From the NCBI GenBank assembly GCA_019510435.1, contig JAEKKJ010000011.1, positions 1 to 64,000 of the forward strand: a stretch of 64,000 bases of DNA, written 5' to 3'. Below the pieces are notes generated by a model. That model was given only the letters and a program-made list of their open reading frames with translations. It had not been told where the DNA came from and did not search any database. A program made the translations under genes and the position numbers. This DNA is from Caulobacterales bacterium (GTDB lineage: Bacteria > Pseudomonadota > Alphaproteobacteria > Caulobacterales > Caulobacteraceae). Positions 27,513 through 36,907 of the stretch are shown here, in pieces (positions within the stretch are counted from its first letter, which is position 1; every line of letters starts with the position of its first letter).

Positions 27513-27995
27513 ATGAGCAGATCGCAGGTCGCAGCCCTGGCCGCCCTCTCCGCCCTGCTCGCCGCCCTCTTCGCTGGGCGCGCGGCGCAGGCCCAGGACG
27601 CCGGCGGCGCGCACTATCTGTCAGCCCAGGAGATCACCGCCCGGCTGGCCAAGCCAGTCGACGGCACGGTGAACTTCGCCCTGCCCACCGGACCGGGCGT
27701 GACGGTGCTGGCCGCCCGGCGCGACACCGCCGGTGCGGTGGAGGTGCACAAGGTCCTGCACGACGAGTTCATCGTCCAGAGCGGCCACGCGACGGTCACG
27801 GTGGGCGGCCAGCTCACCGGCGCGCGGGAGGCCTGGCCGGGCGAGTGGCGCGGCGGCGCGATCGCGGGGGGCGCCCGCTTCGACCTGGGCCCCGGCGACA
27901 CCCTCTGGATCCCCGCCGGCCAGCCGCACCAGGTGACGCCCACCGGCGGGGCGCCGTTCGTCTACATCGCCGTGAAGTTTCCGGCCCAGCCCTGA
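27513..27995 (+). CDS. Exported cupin-domain protein
   Basis: A 160-residue protein with a signal peptide ending around LFAGRAAQA. A single small cupin barrel follows: VEVHKVLHDEFIVQSGHATVTVGG gives motif 1 (His, His, Glu), and GDTLWIPAGQPHQVTPTG motif 2 with its His. Metal-binding cupins include dioxygenases, isomerases and sensors; the role is unknown. The gene starts 26 bases after tRNA-Cys, and a frame running through the tRNA (from 27453) was rejected. An SDR gene follows after 7 bases, suggesting an operon. Confidence 0.85.
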   Translation: MSRSQVAALAALSALLAALFAGRAAQAQDAGGAHYLSAQEITARLAKPVDGTVNFALPTGPGVTVLAARRDTAGAVEVHKVLHDEFIVQSGHATVTVGGQLTGAREAWPGEWRGGAIAGGARFDLGPGDTLWIPAGQPHQVTPTGGAPFVYIAVKFPAQP

Positions 27996-28002
27996 GTCGT
28001 CC

Positions 28003-28713
28003 ATGAGCCGTCCCCATATCCTCGTCACCGGCTCGACCCGGGGAATCGGCGCGTCCATCGCTGAGGCCCTGGCGGGCCGCGCGGAGGTGGTGGGCCATGG
28101 GAGCCGCGACGGCGACGGGATCGTCGGCGCTGACCTGGCGGACCCGGCAGCGGCGGACCGGCTGTGGGAGGCAGCCCTCGCCCGCCTCGACGGCCGCATC
28201 GACGTGCTGATCAACAACGCCGGGGTGTTCGAGGCCGTGGAGCTCGCCGCGCCGCTGGCCGAGTGGCAGGCGGGCTGGGCGCGAACGATGCAGATCAACC
28301 TGCAGGCCTCCGCCGACCTCTGTCGCCGGGCCGTCCTGCACTGGCAACATCGCGGGACCGGCGGGCGGATCGTCAACATCGCCAGCCGCGCGGCCTATCG
28401 GGGGGACAGCCCGGCCCACTGGCACTACGCCGCCTCCAAGGCCGGCATGGTGGCCATGACCAAGTCCATCGCCCGTGGCTACGCGGCCGAGGGGATCCTC
28501 GCCTTCGCGATCTGCCCGGGTTTCACCATGACCGGCATGGCGGAGGAGTACCTCTCCAGCCGCGGCGGCCAGAAGCTGCTGGCCGACATCCCGCTGGGGC
28601 GCGTGGCCGAGCCGGCCGAGGTCGGCAATGCCGCCGCCTACCTGGCGCTGGAAGCTCCGGCGTCCATGACCGGCGCCGTGCTGGATCTCAACGGCGCCAG
28701 CTACGTGCGCTAA
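28003..28713 (+). CDS. Short-chain dehydrogenase/reductase
   Basis: A 236-residue NAD(P)-dependent oxidoreductase of the classical SDR family. TGSTRGIG (9-16) binds the cofactor, NNAG is at 71-74, and the catalytic residues are Ser128, Tyr142 and Lys146 in IVNIASRAAY and HYAASKAGM. GFTMTGMAEE follows in the variable region. Many relatives act on ketoacyl-ACP or steroids; the substrate is not resolved. It is probably co-transcribed with the upstream cupin gene. Confidence 0.9.
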   Translation: MSRPHILVTGSTRGIGASIAEALAGRAEVVGHGSRDGDGIVGADLADPAAADRLWEAALARLDGRIDVLINNAGVFEAVELAAPLAEWQAGWARTMQINLQASADLCRRAVLHWQHRGTGGRIVNIASRAAYRGDSPAHWHYAASKAGMVAMTKSIARGYAAEGILAFAICPGFTMTGMAEEYLSSRGGQKLLADIPLGRVAEPAEVGNAAAYLALEAPASMTGAVLDLNGASYVR

Positions 28714-28719
28714 GAGGTC

Positions 28720-29196
28720 CTAAGACAGGGGCGGGAGCGCCCCGAGGCGTTGGAGCGCCTCGGCCAGGATCGGCCGCTGGCCCTTGTGGATCTTCCAGGC
28801 CGCGGTGGGGGCGTCGAACCAGCCCGCGCGATCGACCTCGGGAAACGCCTGGCGACGGCCGGTATGCGGCGGCCACTCGATCTCGAAGGTGTTGCTGACG
28901 ATGCGGGTCACGTCGAGGTCCGCGGCCACCAGCCAGGCGTGGACCACCTTGCCGCCGCCCGCCTTGCAGGGTGTGAGCGGCTGCGGCTCGCCCTGGATCT
29001 CCAGCCCCAGCTCCTCGCGGAACTCCCGCGCCGCGGCGGCCCAGCCATCTTCCTCCGCCTCCACCAGCCCCTTGGGGATCGACCAGGCCGCCTCGTCCTT
29101 GCCCGCCCAGTAGGGCCCGCCGGGATGCACCAGCAGGAATTCCGGCGCCTGGGCCAGGCCCCGCCAGGCCAGCACCCCGGCGCTGACCTGCGCCAT
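28720..29196 (-). CDS. Nudix hydrolase
   Basis: A 158-residue pyrophosphohydrolase. The Nudix box is GLVEAEEDGWAAAAREFREE, continuing LGLE. It hydrolyses nucleoside diphosphates linked to another group; substrate unknown. Its ATG overlaps the stop of the CorA/ZntB gene by one base (TGATG), so the two are translationally coupled. It converges on the SDR gene, 6 bases away. Confidence 0.9.
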   Translation of the reverse strand: MAQVSAGVLAWRGLAQAPEFLLVHPGGPYWAGKDEAAWSIPKGLVEAEEDGWAAAAREFREELGLEIQGEPQPLTPCKAGGGKVVHAWLVAADLDVTRIVSNTFEIEWPPHTGRRQAFPEVDRAGWFDAPTAAWKIHKGQRPILAEALQRLGALPPLS

Positions 29197-30212
29197 CAGC
29201 TCCACATGCCCAGGCGGCGCAGCATCCACAGCAAGCCCGCCACGATGACGATGCAGAGCAGCGCCACGACAACGAAGCCCGACTCGGAGTGGGAGAACGG
29301 CACGCCGCCGACGTTCATCCCCCAGGCCCCGGTGATCAGGGTGGGCGGAATCAGCAGGGTGGAGATCACCGTCAGGGTGCGCATGGCGCGGTTGGTGGCG
29401 CTGTTGATCAGGGTGTCGATCTCTTCGTGCAGCAGCCGCGCGCGGTCCTGCAGGCCGCCGGCCTCGCGGTCCAGGTCGTCCGCGGCGGCGGTGAGCTCGG
29501 GCAGCCACTCGGCCAGCATGGCGACCCGCCGTGAGCCGCGGCCGGCATAGGCGCGCATGAGAGCCCCACGCAGCGCCTGCACCTCGCGCCGGTAGCGCGA
29601 CAGGCTGCGGCGGATGGGCGTCAGGCCCGTGTCGGCCAGGTCGCTGGGTTCGGTCAGGACATAGTCCTCGACCTGGGCCAGCTGCGCGCCGGTGTCCTCG
29701 AACATCTGCTCCAGGCGATCCACATAGTGTTCGACGATGCGGGCCAGGGCGGCGGCGGGGCTTTCGAACGCGCCGCCCAGGTCGACCTCGCGCCGCAGGT
29801 CGTCGACGGCCCGCAGGGCGTGCAGCCGCCCTGTGATCAGCCGCCGCTCGTCCATGGCGAAGACGAGGCGCCCCTCCCCTTGCGGTCGGCCGGCCAGGTC
29901 TCGCTCCAGGTCGGGCAGGACGCCGAAGACCCAGCCGTCGGCCTGCTCGAAGTTCACCCGCGTCTCGCGCTGGATGAACAGGGCGCGCGCGTCGGCCGGC
30001 AGCCCGGCCACCTTGTCCAGGAGCAGCTTGGAGCGCAGGTCGCCCAGGGCCAGGTGCGACCAGGTCCAGCCCGCGGACCCGGCGTCGGTCTCCGCCCCGG
30101 CGAACTCGGCCGCGTCGCAGGCCTGGCCGCGCCCATCTCGAGCGAAGCGAAAGGCGCAGAGCACGCCCGAACGCGGCCCGACCAGATCCTCCAGGGTCCG
30201 GTGCAAGGTCAC
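29196..30212 (-). CDS. CorA/ZntB-family divalent metal transporter
   Basis: A 338-residue CorA-like transporter. A cytoplasmic N-terminal domain of about 270 residues ends with a long helix (RARLLHEEIDTLINSATNRAMRTLT). Two helices close the protein, with the signature GMN in ITGAWGMNVGGVPF after the first. The final stretch LCIVIVAGLLWMLRRLGMW is the second helix. ZntB-type proteins export or import zinc, and CorA imports magnesium; the short spacing here fits the ZntB group. It is upstream in an operon with the Nudix gene. Confidence 0.88.
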   Translation of the reverse strand: MTLHRTLEDLVGPRSGVLCAFRFARDGRGQACDAAEFAGAETDAGSAGWTWSHLALGDLRSKLLLDKVAGLPADARALFIQRETRVNFEQADGWVFGVLPDLERDLAGRPQGEGRLVFAMDERRLITGRLHALRAVDDLRREVDLGGAFESPAAALARIVEHYVDRLEQMFEDTGAQLAQVEDYVLTEPSDLADTGLTPIRRSLSRYRREVQALRGALMRAYAGRGSRRVAMLAEWLPELTAAADDLDREAGGLQDRARLLHEEIDTLINSATNRAMRTLTVISTLLIPPTLITGAWGMNVGGVPFSHSESGFVVVALLCIVIVAGLLWMLRRLGMWS

Positions 30213-30239
30213 CTCGACGCCTCCTCGCCCGATCGGGCG

Positions 30240-32336
30240 TCAGTCCATCAGCCGCTGCTGGAGGTAGGTGTACTCCAGGGCGATGCGCATGGCGCGCTCG
30301 TTGAGGTTGGCCGCCGCCGCGTGCCCGCCATCGATGTTCTCGTAATAGAGGTAGTCGTAGCCCAGCTCCTTCAGCCGCGCGGCGGCCTTGCGGGCGTGGG
30401 CCGGGTGGACCCGGTCGTCCTTGGTCGACGTCTCGATAAACACGCGCGGATAGGGCTGGCCCGCCTTCAGGCGCTGGTAGGGGGAGTAGGTCTCGATCAC
30501 CGCCCGCTCAGCCGGAACGGCCGGATCGCCATACTCGCCCACCCAGGAAGCGCCGGCGCCGATGTGGGTGTAGCCGATCATGTCGAACAGCGGCACCTGG
30601 ATGACGATGGCGTTGTAGAGCTCAGGGTGCTGGGTCAGGGCCACGCCCATCAGCAGGCCGCCGTTGGAGCCGCCGATGATGCCGAGCTTCTTCGGGTTGG
30701 TGATCTTGCGGGCGATCAGGTCCTGGCTGACGGCGAAGAAGTCGTCATAGACCCGCATGCGATTCAGCTTCAGCCCGGCGTTGTGCCAGCGTGGCCCGAA
30801 TTCGCCGCCGCCGCGGATATTGGCGACCACATAGACCCCGCCCTTTTCCAGCCACAGCTTGCCCACCGCGCCGGAGTAGGTCGGCGACTGGCTGATCTGG
30901 AAGCCGCCGTAGGCGTTGAGCAGGGTCGGGTTGGCGCCGTCCAGCTTCAGGTCCTTGGCGTGGACCACGAAGTACGGGACCTTCGTCCCATCCTTCGAGG
31001 TGGCCCAGAACTGCTCGGTGACGAAGCGCGAGGCGTCGAAGCGGTCCGGCAGGGTGCGCAGCTTCTCCGCCTTGCCACTGGCGCCATCGGCGAGCCACTG
31101 GCTCGAGGGCGTCAGGAAGCTCGCCGCGGTGACCACCACCTGATCGGTGCGCTCGGAGGCGGAGTCGATATTGAGGGTGGAGCCCTTCGGCAGGTCCAGG
31201 GTGGTCGCAGTCCAGGCCCCGTCGGCGCCGCGCCGATAGCTGCGGACCTCGCCCTTGACGTCGTCCAACAGGGTCACCAGCAGCCGGTCGTGGCTGGGGA
31301 CCACCTCCTCGATCGCCTGGCTCTGGCTGGGCCGCAGCATCAGGGCGGGCTTCAGGCGTCCCGGCGCCGCCTTCACCGCGGCGAGGTCCAGGTCGAGCAG
31401 GTCGCCCTCGTGGAACCCCTTTTCCGGCCAGTCTTCTTGCAGGCTGACGATCACGCGGCCCTGGGAATAGGCCTCGACCGTGGACTTTCTGGGCAGGCCC
31501 AGGCGCAGCGGGCGATCGCCGGCCAGCAGGTAGAACTCGGCGTTGAAGGTGTCCAACGGCCGCTTGATGACCATCGCCTGCAGCCGGCCCTCGCCGTCGC
31601 GCAGCGCCTGGCCGTCCACGCCGTAGCCGCCGTCCTCCTTGGTCCCGGTGAAAACCTGACGGGCGGCCGAGAGCGGCTGGCCGCGCTTCAGGATCTTGCC
31701 GATGAAGGGATAGCCCGAGGTGGTGACGTCCGCGCGGGTCCAGTCGGTGACCACCAGCAGGGTGTCCTTGTCGATCCACTCGAACCGATGCTTGCCCTCC
31801 GGGAGGCGGAACCCGCCGGCGACGAACTGGCCGGTCGCGGTGTCGAACTCGCGGACCTGCACGGCGTCCTTGCCGCCGTTGGAGAGGCTGACCAGGCAGT
31901 AGCGGTCCTGGGGTGGCAGGCAGTCGGCGCCCTTCCAGACCCAGTTCGCGCTCTCGGCCTTGGAGAGGGCGTCCAGGTCGATCAGGGTCTTCCACTCCGG
32001 CGTCCCGGTCTGATAGCTGGCGACGGAGGCCGCCCGCCAGAGGCCGCGGACGTGGTCGGCGTCCTGCCAGAAGTTGCGGAACGTCCCGTCGCCGGCGAAC
32101 TCGACGCCCGGGATGCGGTCCTTGGCCGTGGTGATCTTGACGGCGTCTGCGTAGAGGCCGGCGAAGCGCGGGTCGTTCTGCAGCTGCGGCAGCGAGCGGG
32201 CGTTCTCGGCCTTGGCGAAGGCCAGGGCCGGCGCGCCCTCGGCCTCCTCCATATAGGCGTAAGGGTCGACGGGCGCGGCGGCGGCCGCCGTCAGGAACAC
32301 GCCGGCCAGCGCCGTCGCAATCAGCCATAGTTTCAT
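30240..32336 (-). CDS. Prolyl oligopeptidase family serine peptidase (S9), exported
   Basis: A 698-residue exported peptidase with signal peptide MKLWLIATALAGVFLTAAAAA. A seven-bladed propeller (about 60-430) precedes the alpha/beta-hydrolase domain. The catalytic serine is in GIIGGSNGGLLMG (about 555), the aspartate in TSTKDDRVHP (about 641) and the histidine in NIDGGHAAAAN (about 672). NIRGGGEFGPRW is the family loop. It cleaves short proline-containing peptides in the periplasm. Confidence 0.93.
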   Translation of the reverse strand: MKLWLIATALAGVFLTAAAAAPVDPYAYMEEAEGAPALAFAKAENARSLPQLQNDPRFAGLYADAVKITTAKDRIPGVEFAGDGTFRNFWQDADHVRGLWRAASVASYQTGTPEWKTLIDLDALSKAESANWVWKGADCLPPQDRYCLVSLSNGGKDAVQVREFDTATGQFVAGGFRLPEGKHRFEWIDKDTLLVVTDWTRADVTTSGYPFIGKILKRGQPLSAARQVFTGTKEDGGYGVDGQALRDGEGRLQAMVIKRPLDTFNAEFYLLAGDRPLRLGLPRKSTVEAYSQGRVIVSLQEDWPEKGFHEGDLLDLDLAAVKAAPGRLKPALMLRPSQSQAIEEVVPSHDRLLVTLLDDVKGEVRSYRRGADGAWTATTLDLPKGSTLNIDSASERTDQVVVTAASFLTPSSQWLADGASGKAEKLRTLPDRFDASRFVTEQFWATSKDGTKVPYFVVHAKDLKLDGANPTLLNAYGGFQISQSPTYSGAVGKLWLEKGGVYVVANIRGGGEFGPRWHNAGLKLNRMRVYDDFFAVSQDLIARKITNPKKLGIIGGSNGGLLMGVALTQHPELYNAIVIQVPLFDMIGYTHIGAGASWVGEYGDPAVPAERAVIETYSPYQRLKAGQPYPRVFIETSTKDDRVHPAHARKAAARLKELGYDYLYYENIDGGHAAAANLNERAMRIALEYTYLQQRLMD

Positions 32337-32428
32337 CGTCTTGCCCCGCAAACCTGAACGCGCCTGCCGATAGAGATCATGCCGGGCGAGACCTCAAGGG
32401 GAATGCGGCGAGCGGCGCCGGCGCGGGT

Positions 32429-32572
32429 CTAGCGGCCCCGCCAGATGTCCAGGGCCAGCCCGGGCCGCACCAGGAAGAGGGCCACCCAGAGGATGCGGGC
32501 GACCGCCCGGCGAAGGCGGCGGCCGGGCCGGTACTGGGCTTCGTAGAGGTCGGCGTAGTCGTAGGTGGTCAT
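32429..32572 (-). CDS. Small membrane protein, 47 residues
   Basis: A short open frame reading MTTYDYADLYEAQYRPGRRL, an Arg-rich segment, a hydrophobic helix (ARILWVALFLVRPGLAL) and DIWRGR. A GAGGAG ribosome-binding site lies 7 bases before the ATG, and third positions are GC-rich as in real genes here. I do not recognise the family. It is 24% Arg/Lys with a single short membrane helix. It sits between the prolyl oligopeptidase and WYL regulator genes, on the same strand as both. Confidence 0.5.
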   Translation of the reverse strand: MTTYDYADLYEAQYRPGRRLRRAVARILWVALFLVRPGLALDIWRGR

Positions 32573-32619
32573 GGCGCGGCTCCTCGGTGCGACGCCGGCG
32601 ACCCTGGCGGCCGGGTACG

Positions 32620-33606
32620 TCAGTTCCGGACGTGGGCCTTCCAGGCCACCTCGAGCTCCTGGCGCAGCATGTCCTTCAAGGCCTGCGGCGCCTCCACCCG
32701 CAGCCGATCGCCCCAGGTGAAGAGGTGCCAGGCCAGCTCGCGCATGCCGCTGGCCCGGAAACGCACGATCACCGAGCCGTCGTCCTGCGGCTCCACCTTC
32801 TGGCGGGCGTGGAAGCGCCAGCGCAGGGCGTCCTCGCGGCCCTCCGGCGTGACCCGCAGCACCACGTCCTCGGTGTCGTCCTGGTAGATGCCGAAGCTCT
32901 CGTCGGCATAGGCCTGCAGCGAGAACCCTTCCGGCCGGGGACTGTAGCGACCGGTGACCTCAGGCTCGAAGATCCGGTCCAGCCGCCAGTTGCGCGGACC
33001 GGTGCGCAGGCCGACCTCCTCCGCCACCAGGTAGTTCGAGCGGCCGAACAGGATGCCGTAGGGCGTCACCTCGCGGATGCGACCCGGGTTGGAGCCGCCG
33101 TCGTAGCGAAAGCGCAGGGTGGAGAGCGCCTTCAAGGCCTCGCGCACCTCGGCCAGCACGCCCTCGTCCTCGAACGGACGCGGCCCGGCCTGAACGGCCA
33201 TGGTCTCGGCCTGCAGCAGGGCCTCCAGGTCGGGGGCCAGGCGTCGGCGGGCCGCGGCGCGGGTGGCGGACATCACCTTCTGCTCCAGCGAGCGCAGCGC
33301 CGCCGCGCGGGCCGCCGCACCCTGCCGGTCCATCAGCTCAGCGGAGGCCGACAGGGCGGCCAGCTCCTCCGCCGTGGGCGCCTGGAAGAGCCCGTCCAGG
33401 CCGGCGGGGATGCGGAAGCGCTTGGTCGGCGGCTCCTCCACCACCTCCAGCTGGGGGAACATCTCCCAGACCGCGTCGCGCATCCGCTCGGCGGTGCGGC
33501 GACCGACGCCGAGGCGCTCGGCCATCTCGTCCAGGGTCAGCCCCTCGGCGCTGCTGGCCAGCATGCGGGCCAACTCCAGCAGCCGAGCTCCTTTTTCGTG
33601 GCGCAT
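32620..33606 (-). CDS. WYL-domain transcriptional regulator (YafY/DeoR-like)
   Basis: A 328-residue regulator. The N-terminal helix-turn-helix is LTLDEMAERLGVGRRTAERM (about 25-45). The WYL-type sensor domain follows from about 160 (LSTLRFRYDGGSNPGRIREV), with NYLVAEE in the position of the WYL motif. A C-terminal WCX domain ends in VEAPQALKDMLRQELEVAWK. Such proteins sense nucleotides or single-stranded nucleic acid and control DNA repair or defence genes. The start is MRHEKGARLL at 33606. The 73 bases to the divergent small gene hold an imperfect inverted repeat (CCGTTTCTG / CAGAACGG) that could be an operator. Confidence 0.88.
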   Translation of the reverse strand: MRHEKGARLLELARMLASSAEGLTLDEMAERLGVGRRTAERMRDAVWEMFPQLEVVEEPPTKRFRIPAGLDGLFQAPTAEELAALSASAELMDRQGAAARAAALRSLEQKVMSATRAAARRRLAPDLEALLQAETMAVQAGPRPFEDEGVLAEVREALKALSTLRFRYDGGSNPGRIREVTPYGILFGRSNYLVAEEVGLRTGPRNWRLDRIFEPEVTGRYSPRPEGFSLQAYADESFGIYQDDTEDVVLRVTPEGREDALRWRFHARQKVEPQDDGSVIVRFRASGMRELAWHLFTWGDRLRVEAPQALKDMLRQELEVAWKAHVRN

Positions 33607-33679
33607 GAGCGTACGTCCGTTTCTGTCGCAGGCGCGGATCAGAACGGAAACATCGCAACGCCGCAAGGGACTTCAGACC

Positions 33680-33994
33680 ATGGCCGCCAAATTCCAGAGC
33701 CGCCGCCCCGGCCGCTTCCCCGCCCGCCCCGCCCGCTTCGCGCCGCGCCCGGCCCCCGCCCCGCGGCCCGCGCCCAACCTGCCGCCGGCCGCGGTCGTCG
33801 ACGCCGTGCTGCGCTTCCACGACGTGGCCGTCGACCAGGGCGGCCAGCGCACCCTGCTGCGCCTCTCCGAACGCCGCCTGCACGAGCCCGAGGTGGAGGC
33901 CGCCCTGGGCCCCGACGCCGCCCGCGCCGGCCGCGTCGCCATCCTCTGGAACGAGCGCGAGAGCGAGATCATCCGGGTGCTGGAGGCGGCGTAG
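33680..33994 (+). CDS. Small basic protein of unknown function, 104 residues
   Basis: An uncharacterised protein with an Arg/Pro-rich N-terminal 35 residues (MAAKFQSRRPGRFPARPARF and onward) and a compact C-terminal half. It is divergent from the WYL regulator gene and may be its target. I recognise no family. The composition of the N-terminus suggests a disordered, nucleic-acid-binding tail. Confidence 0.6.
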   Translation: MAAKFQSRRPGRFPARPARFAPRPAPAPRPAPNLPPAAVVDAVLRFHDVAVDQGGQRTLLRLSERRLHEPEVEAALGPDAARAGRVAILWNERESEIIRVLEAA

Positions 33995-34028
33995 GACATC
34001 GCAGCGACCTTGGCGCCGCGGACCCGGG

Positions 34029-34397
34029 TCACGGGCGCGCTGATGCGCCTTCGGGACGATAGTTGGGCTGGTCGATGGCCAGCTGGTTCCGGGCCATGGT
34101 CTGCAACGCGGGCAGCAGGCCGGGCGTCTCCACCGTGAAGCGACCGTCGCGGATGGCGGCGCAGAGTTCGGCGTTCAACGCCTCGAAGTCGCCCTGATGG
34201 CCCAGCAACTGGGCCATCAGGGTCACGGCCTCGGCCTCCGCCGCCGGCCCCTGGGTCAGCTCCCGCTCCACCGTCGCCAGGGCGTTGCCCGCCACTCGGG
34301 CCAGGAAGGCGTTGCGGGGATCCAACTGCGGCCGGATCTGCTCCAGCCAGAGGGCGACGGAGCGCACCAGCTCCTCGGTCTTCGGGTGGGTGATCAC
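34029..34397 (-). CDS. DUF6285-type protein
   Basis: A 122-residue all-alpha protein starting at GTG: VITHPKTEELVRSVALWLEQ, then QLDPRNAFLARVAGNALATV. The family (DUF6285) is found next to aminoglycoside-phosphotransferase-like and acyl-CoA dehydrogenase genes; function unknown. Its start overlaps the upstream phosphotransferase stop by four bases (GTGA), so the genes are coupled. Confidence 0.78.
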   Translation of the reverse strand: MITHPKTEELVRSVALWLEQIRPQLDPRNAFLARVAGNALATVERELTQGPAAEAEAVTLMAQLLGHQGDFEALNAELCAAIRDGRFTVETPGLLPALQTMARNQLAIDQPNYRPEGASARP

Positions 34398-35407
34398 AGC
34401 CCCTGCTCCAGCAGCACCACGAGGTCGGCCTCGGTCTCGGTCACGCGGCGCCCGATCATCGGCCGCTCCACGGACTTCTCCACGCCATCGCGCCACGAGA
34501 GATACATGCCCAGGCACATGACCCCCCAGCGCAGGGAGCCCAGGGTCTGCCAGAAGCGCACGCGGCTGAGCTCGACGGGAGGCCCGCCCGCGGCGGCGTA
34601 GCCAGCGAGGAGGTCGGCGTAGTCGCCAAACCCGCCCACCGGGCGGTCGGGCCGGCCGAAGCGCCAGGAGTTGGTGCAGATCCAGCCCATGTCCTCGGCG
34701 GGGTCGCCGATGTGGGCCAGCTCCCAGTCCAGCACCGCCGCGACGCCAAATTCCGGATGGAACATGATGTTCCCGTTGCGGAAATCGCCGTGCAGCAGAA
34801 CCAGCGGGACCGGCTCGGGCACGTGACGGCGCAGGTATTGGAACGCGATCTCCAGGATCGGCCGCTCGGCGCCGGTGGCCCGGTAGACCTCCTCGTAGCG
34901 GTCGAGCTCGCCGGCCGCGTCCACCGACTTCAGCGCCAGGCCCGGCGGCGGGGGCGTGGCGTGGATCTGGGCCAGGGCCTCGCCGCACTGGCGGGCCAGG
35001 ACCGGGCGCACGGCGTCGAAGCGCGGGTCGCTGGTGATCTTCCGGCCCAGGGTCTCGCCGTCGACCCGGACCATGAGATAGGCCTCGCCCAGGCCGTCGG
35101 CCTCGTCGCAGACGTGCCGCACCTTTGGCGCGCGCGCGCCATTGGCCCCGGTGGCCTGGATCAGCGCCGCCTCGGTGGCGAGGGGGATCGCGCGGGTGTT
35201 GTCCGGGTCGAAGGGCGCGCTGCGGCGGCGCAGGATCAGGCGCTCCGCGCCGCCCTCGCCCTCGAACGAAAACGCCCAGGTCTCCATGCTGGCGCCGCCC
35301 GAAAGCCGCTGGGCCTCGGTCAGCCGCGCACCGCGTCCGCCCAGCCGTTCGGCCAGCCGTTCGAGCCCCTCCCGCACGTCCACCCGCACATCCACGTCCG
35401 TGACCAT
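34394..35407 (-). CDS. Phosphotransferase family protein (APH/ACAD10-like)
   Basis: A 337-residue kinase-fold protein. The catalytic loop is LLHGDFRNGNIMF (206-213 for HGDFRNGN), and the metal-binding VLDWELAHIGDPAEDMGW carries the conserved Asp at 227. Relatives fused to or beside acyl-CoA dehydrogenases (as in human ACAD10/11) phosphorylate hydroxyacyl-CoA during 4-hydroxy acid breakdown. It pairs with DUF6285 and is divergent from an acyl-CoA dehydrogenase gene. Confidence 0.9.
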   Translation of the reverse strand: MVTDVDVRVDVREGLERLAERLGGRGARLTEAQRLSGGASMETWAFSFEGEGGAERLILRRRSAPFDPDNTRAIPLATEAALIQATGANGARAPKVRHVCDEADGLGEAYLMVRVDGETLGRKITSDPRFDAVRPVLARQCGEALAQIHATPPPPGLALKSVDAAGELDRYEEVYRATGAERPILEIAFQYLRRHVPEPVPLVLLHGDFRNGNIMFHPEFGVAAVLDWELAHIGDPAEDMGWICTNSWRFGRPDRPVGGFGDYADLLAGYAAAGGPPVELSRVRFWQTLGSLRWGVMCLGMYLSWRDGVEKSVERPMIGRRVTETEADLVVLLEQGL

Positions 35408-35541
35408 ACGGAACCTTCGCCCTGGTCTAATCTGGCGGCGATCTGGCGGGCAAAGCCGGGGCTTGTAAACGGCTCCCCTGCGTCACCCCCGCCCAAGAAC
35501 CGTGGCCAGCGGGCTGGCCGAGAGCGTTGGGAGACACGGCC

Positions 35542-36873
35542 ATGGACTTCTCGATCCCGAAGGACATCCAGGACTACCTGGGCGAGCTGGACCGGTTCAT
35601 CGACGAGGTGATCGCCCCGCTGCAGGCGCAGGACGACAACGAGCGGTTCTTCGACCATCGCCGCGAGCATGCGCGCACCGACTGGGACAACCAGGGCCTG
35701 CCGCGCAAGGAGTGGGAGGAGCTGCTGGCCAAGGCCCGCAAGCTGGCCGACGACGCCGGCCACCTGCGCTACGCCTGGCCCCCGGAGATGGGCGGCAAGG
35801 GCGGCACCCAGCTGGCCATGGCGATCATCCGCGAGCACCTGGCCAGCAAGGGCCTCGGCCTCTTCAACGACCTGCAGACCGAGCACTCCATCGTCGGCAA
35901 CAACCCCTTCGTGCTGATGTTCAAGGAGTTCGCCACCAACGCCCAGTACGAGCGCGACGCCGACATGCTGCTGTCGGGCAAGATGCGCACCGGCTTCGGC
36001 CTCACCGAGCCGAACCACGGCTCGGACGCCACCTTCATGGAGACTCGCGCCGTCCGCCAGGCGAAGGACGGCCAGCCCGGCTGGCTGATCAATGGCGAGA
36101 AGATGTGGACCACGGGCATGCACGTGGCGACCCACGTGATGGTCTTCGCCCGCACCTCGGGCAAGGACGGCGACGCCACCGGCATCACCTGCTTCATCGT
36201 CCCCGCCGAGACGCCCGGCGTGAAGGTCGAGGAGTACATGTGGACCTTCAACATGCCCACCGACCACCCGCGGGTGAGCTTCACCGACGTCTGGGTGCCG
36301 GAGGACAGCTACTGGGGCGTCATCGACCGGGGCCTGGGCCTGGGGCAGAGCTTCGTGCACCAGAACCGCATCCGGCAGGCCGCCTCATCCCTGGGCGCCG
36401 CCCAGTACTGCATCGACGAGAGCGTGAAGTACGCCCGCCAGCGCAAGCCGTTCGGCAAGGCCCTTGCCGAGAACCAGGCCATCCAGTGGCCGCTGGTGGA
36501 ACTGCAGACCCAGTGCGAGATGCTGCGCCTGCTGATCCGCAAGACCGCCTGGGAGATGGACGGCATGGACCACAAGGAGATCGAGCGCACGATCTCCGAC
36601 AAGGTCTCGATGTGTAACTACTGGGCCAACCGGCTGGTCTGCGAGGCGTCCGACCGGGCGATGCAGGTGCATGGCGGCATGGGCTATTCGCGCCACAAGC
36701 CCTTCGAACACATCTACCGCCACCACCGCCGCTACCGCATCACCGAGGGCTCCGAGGAGATCCAGATGCGCAAGGTGGCGGCCTATCTGTTCGGCTACCT
36801 CGGCCCCAAGCGGGCGCAGTTCAAGGCCATGGACGCCTACGTCCAGCCGATCCCGGCGCACCACAACGGCTGA
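35542..36873 (+). CDS. Acyl-CoA dehydrogenase
   Basis: A 443-residue FAD flavoprotein that desaturates acyl-CoA. The three ACAD domains are visible: the helical N-terminus, the beta domain with GFGLTEPNHGSDAT and NGEKMWTTGMHVA, and the C-terminal helices with QRKPFGKALAENQAIQWPLV and QVHGGMGYSRHKPFEHIYR. The pairing with the phosphotransferase gene suggests the ACAD10/11 type that handles 4-hydroxyacyl-CoAs. A GGGAG ribosome-binding site precedes the ATG. Confidence 0.93.
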   Translation: MDFSIPKDIQDYLGELDRFIDEVIAPLQAQDDNERFFDHRREHARTDWDNQGLPRKEWEELLAKARKLADDAGHLRYAWPPEMGGKGGTQLAMAIIREHLASKGLGLFNDLQTEHSIVGNNPFVLMFKEFATNAQYERDADMLLSGKMRTGFGLTEPNHGSDATFMETRAVRQAKDGQPGWLINGEKMWTTGMHVATHVMVFARTSGKDGDATGITCFIVPAETPGVKVEEYMWTFNMPTDHPRVSFTDVWVPEDSYWGVIDRGLGLGQSFVHQNRIRQAASSLGAAQYCIDESVKYARQRKPFGKALAENQAIQWPLVELQTQCEMLRLLIRKTAWEMDGMDHKEIERTISDKVSMCNYWANRLVCEASDRAMQVHGGMGYSRHKPFEHIYRHHRRYRITEGSEEIQMRKVAAYLFGYLGPKRAQFKAMDAYVQPIPAHHNG

Positions 36874-36907
36874 GAGGCGAACGCCCCTCGCTTACGATCC
36901 CAGCAGT

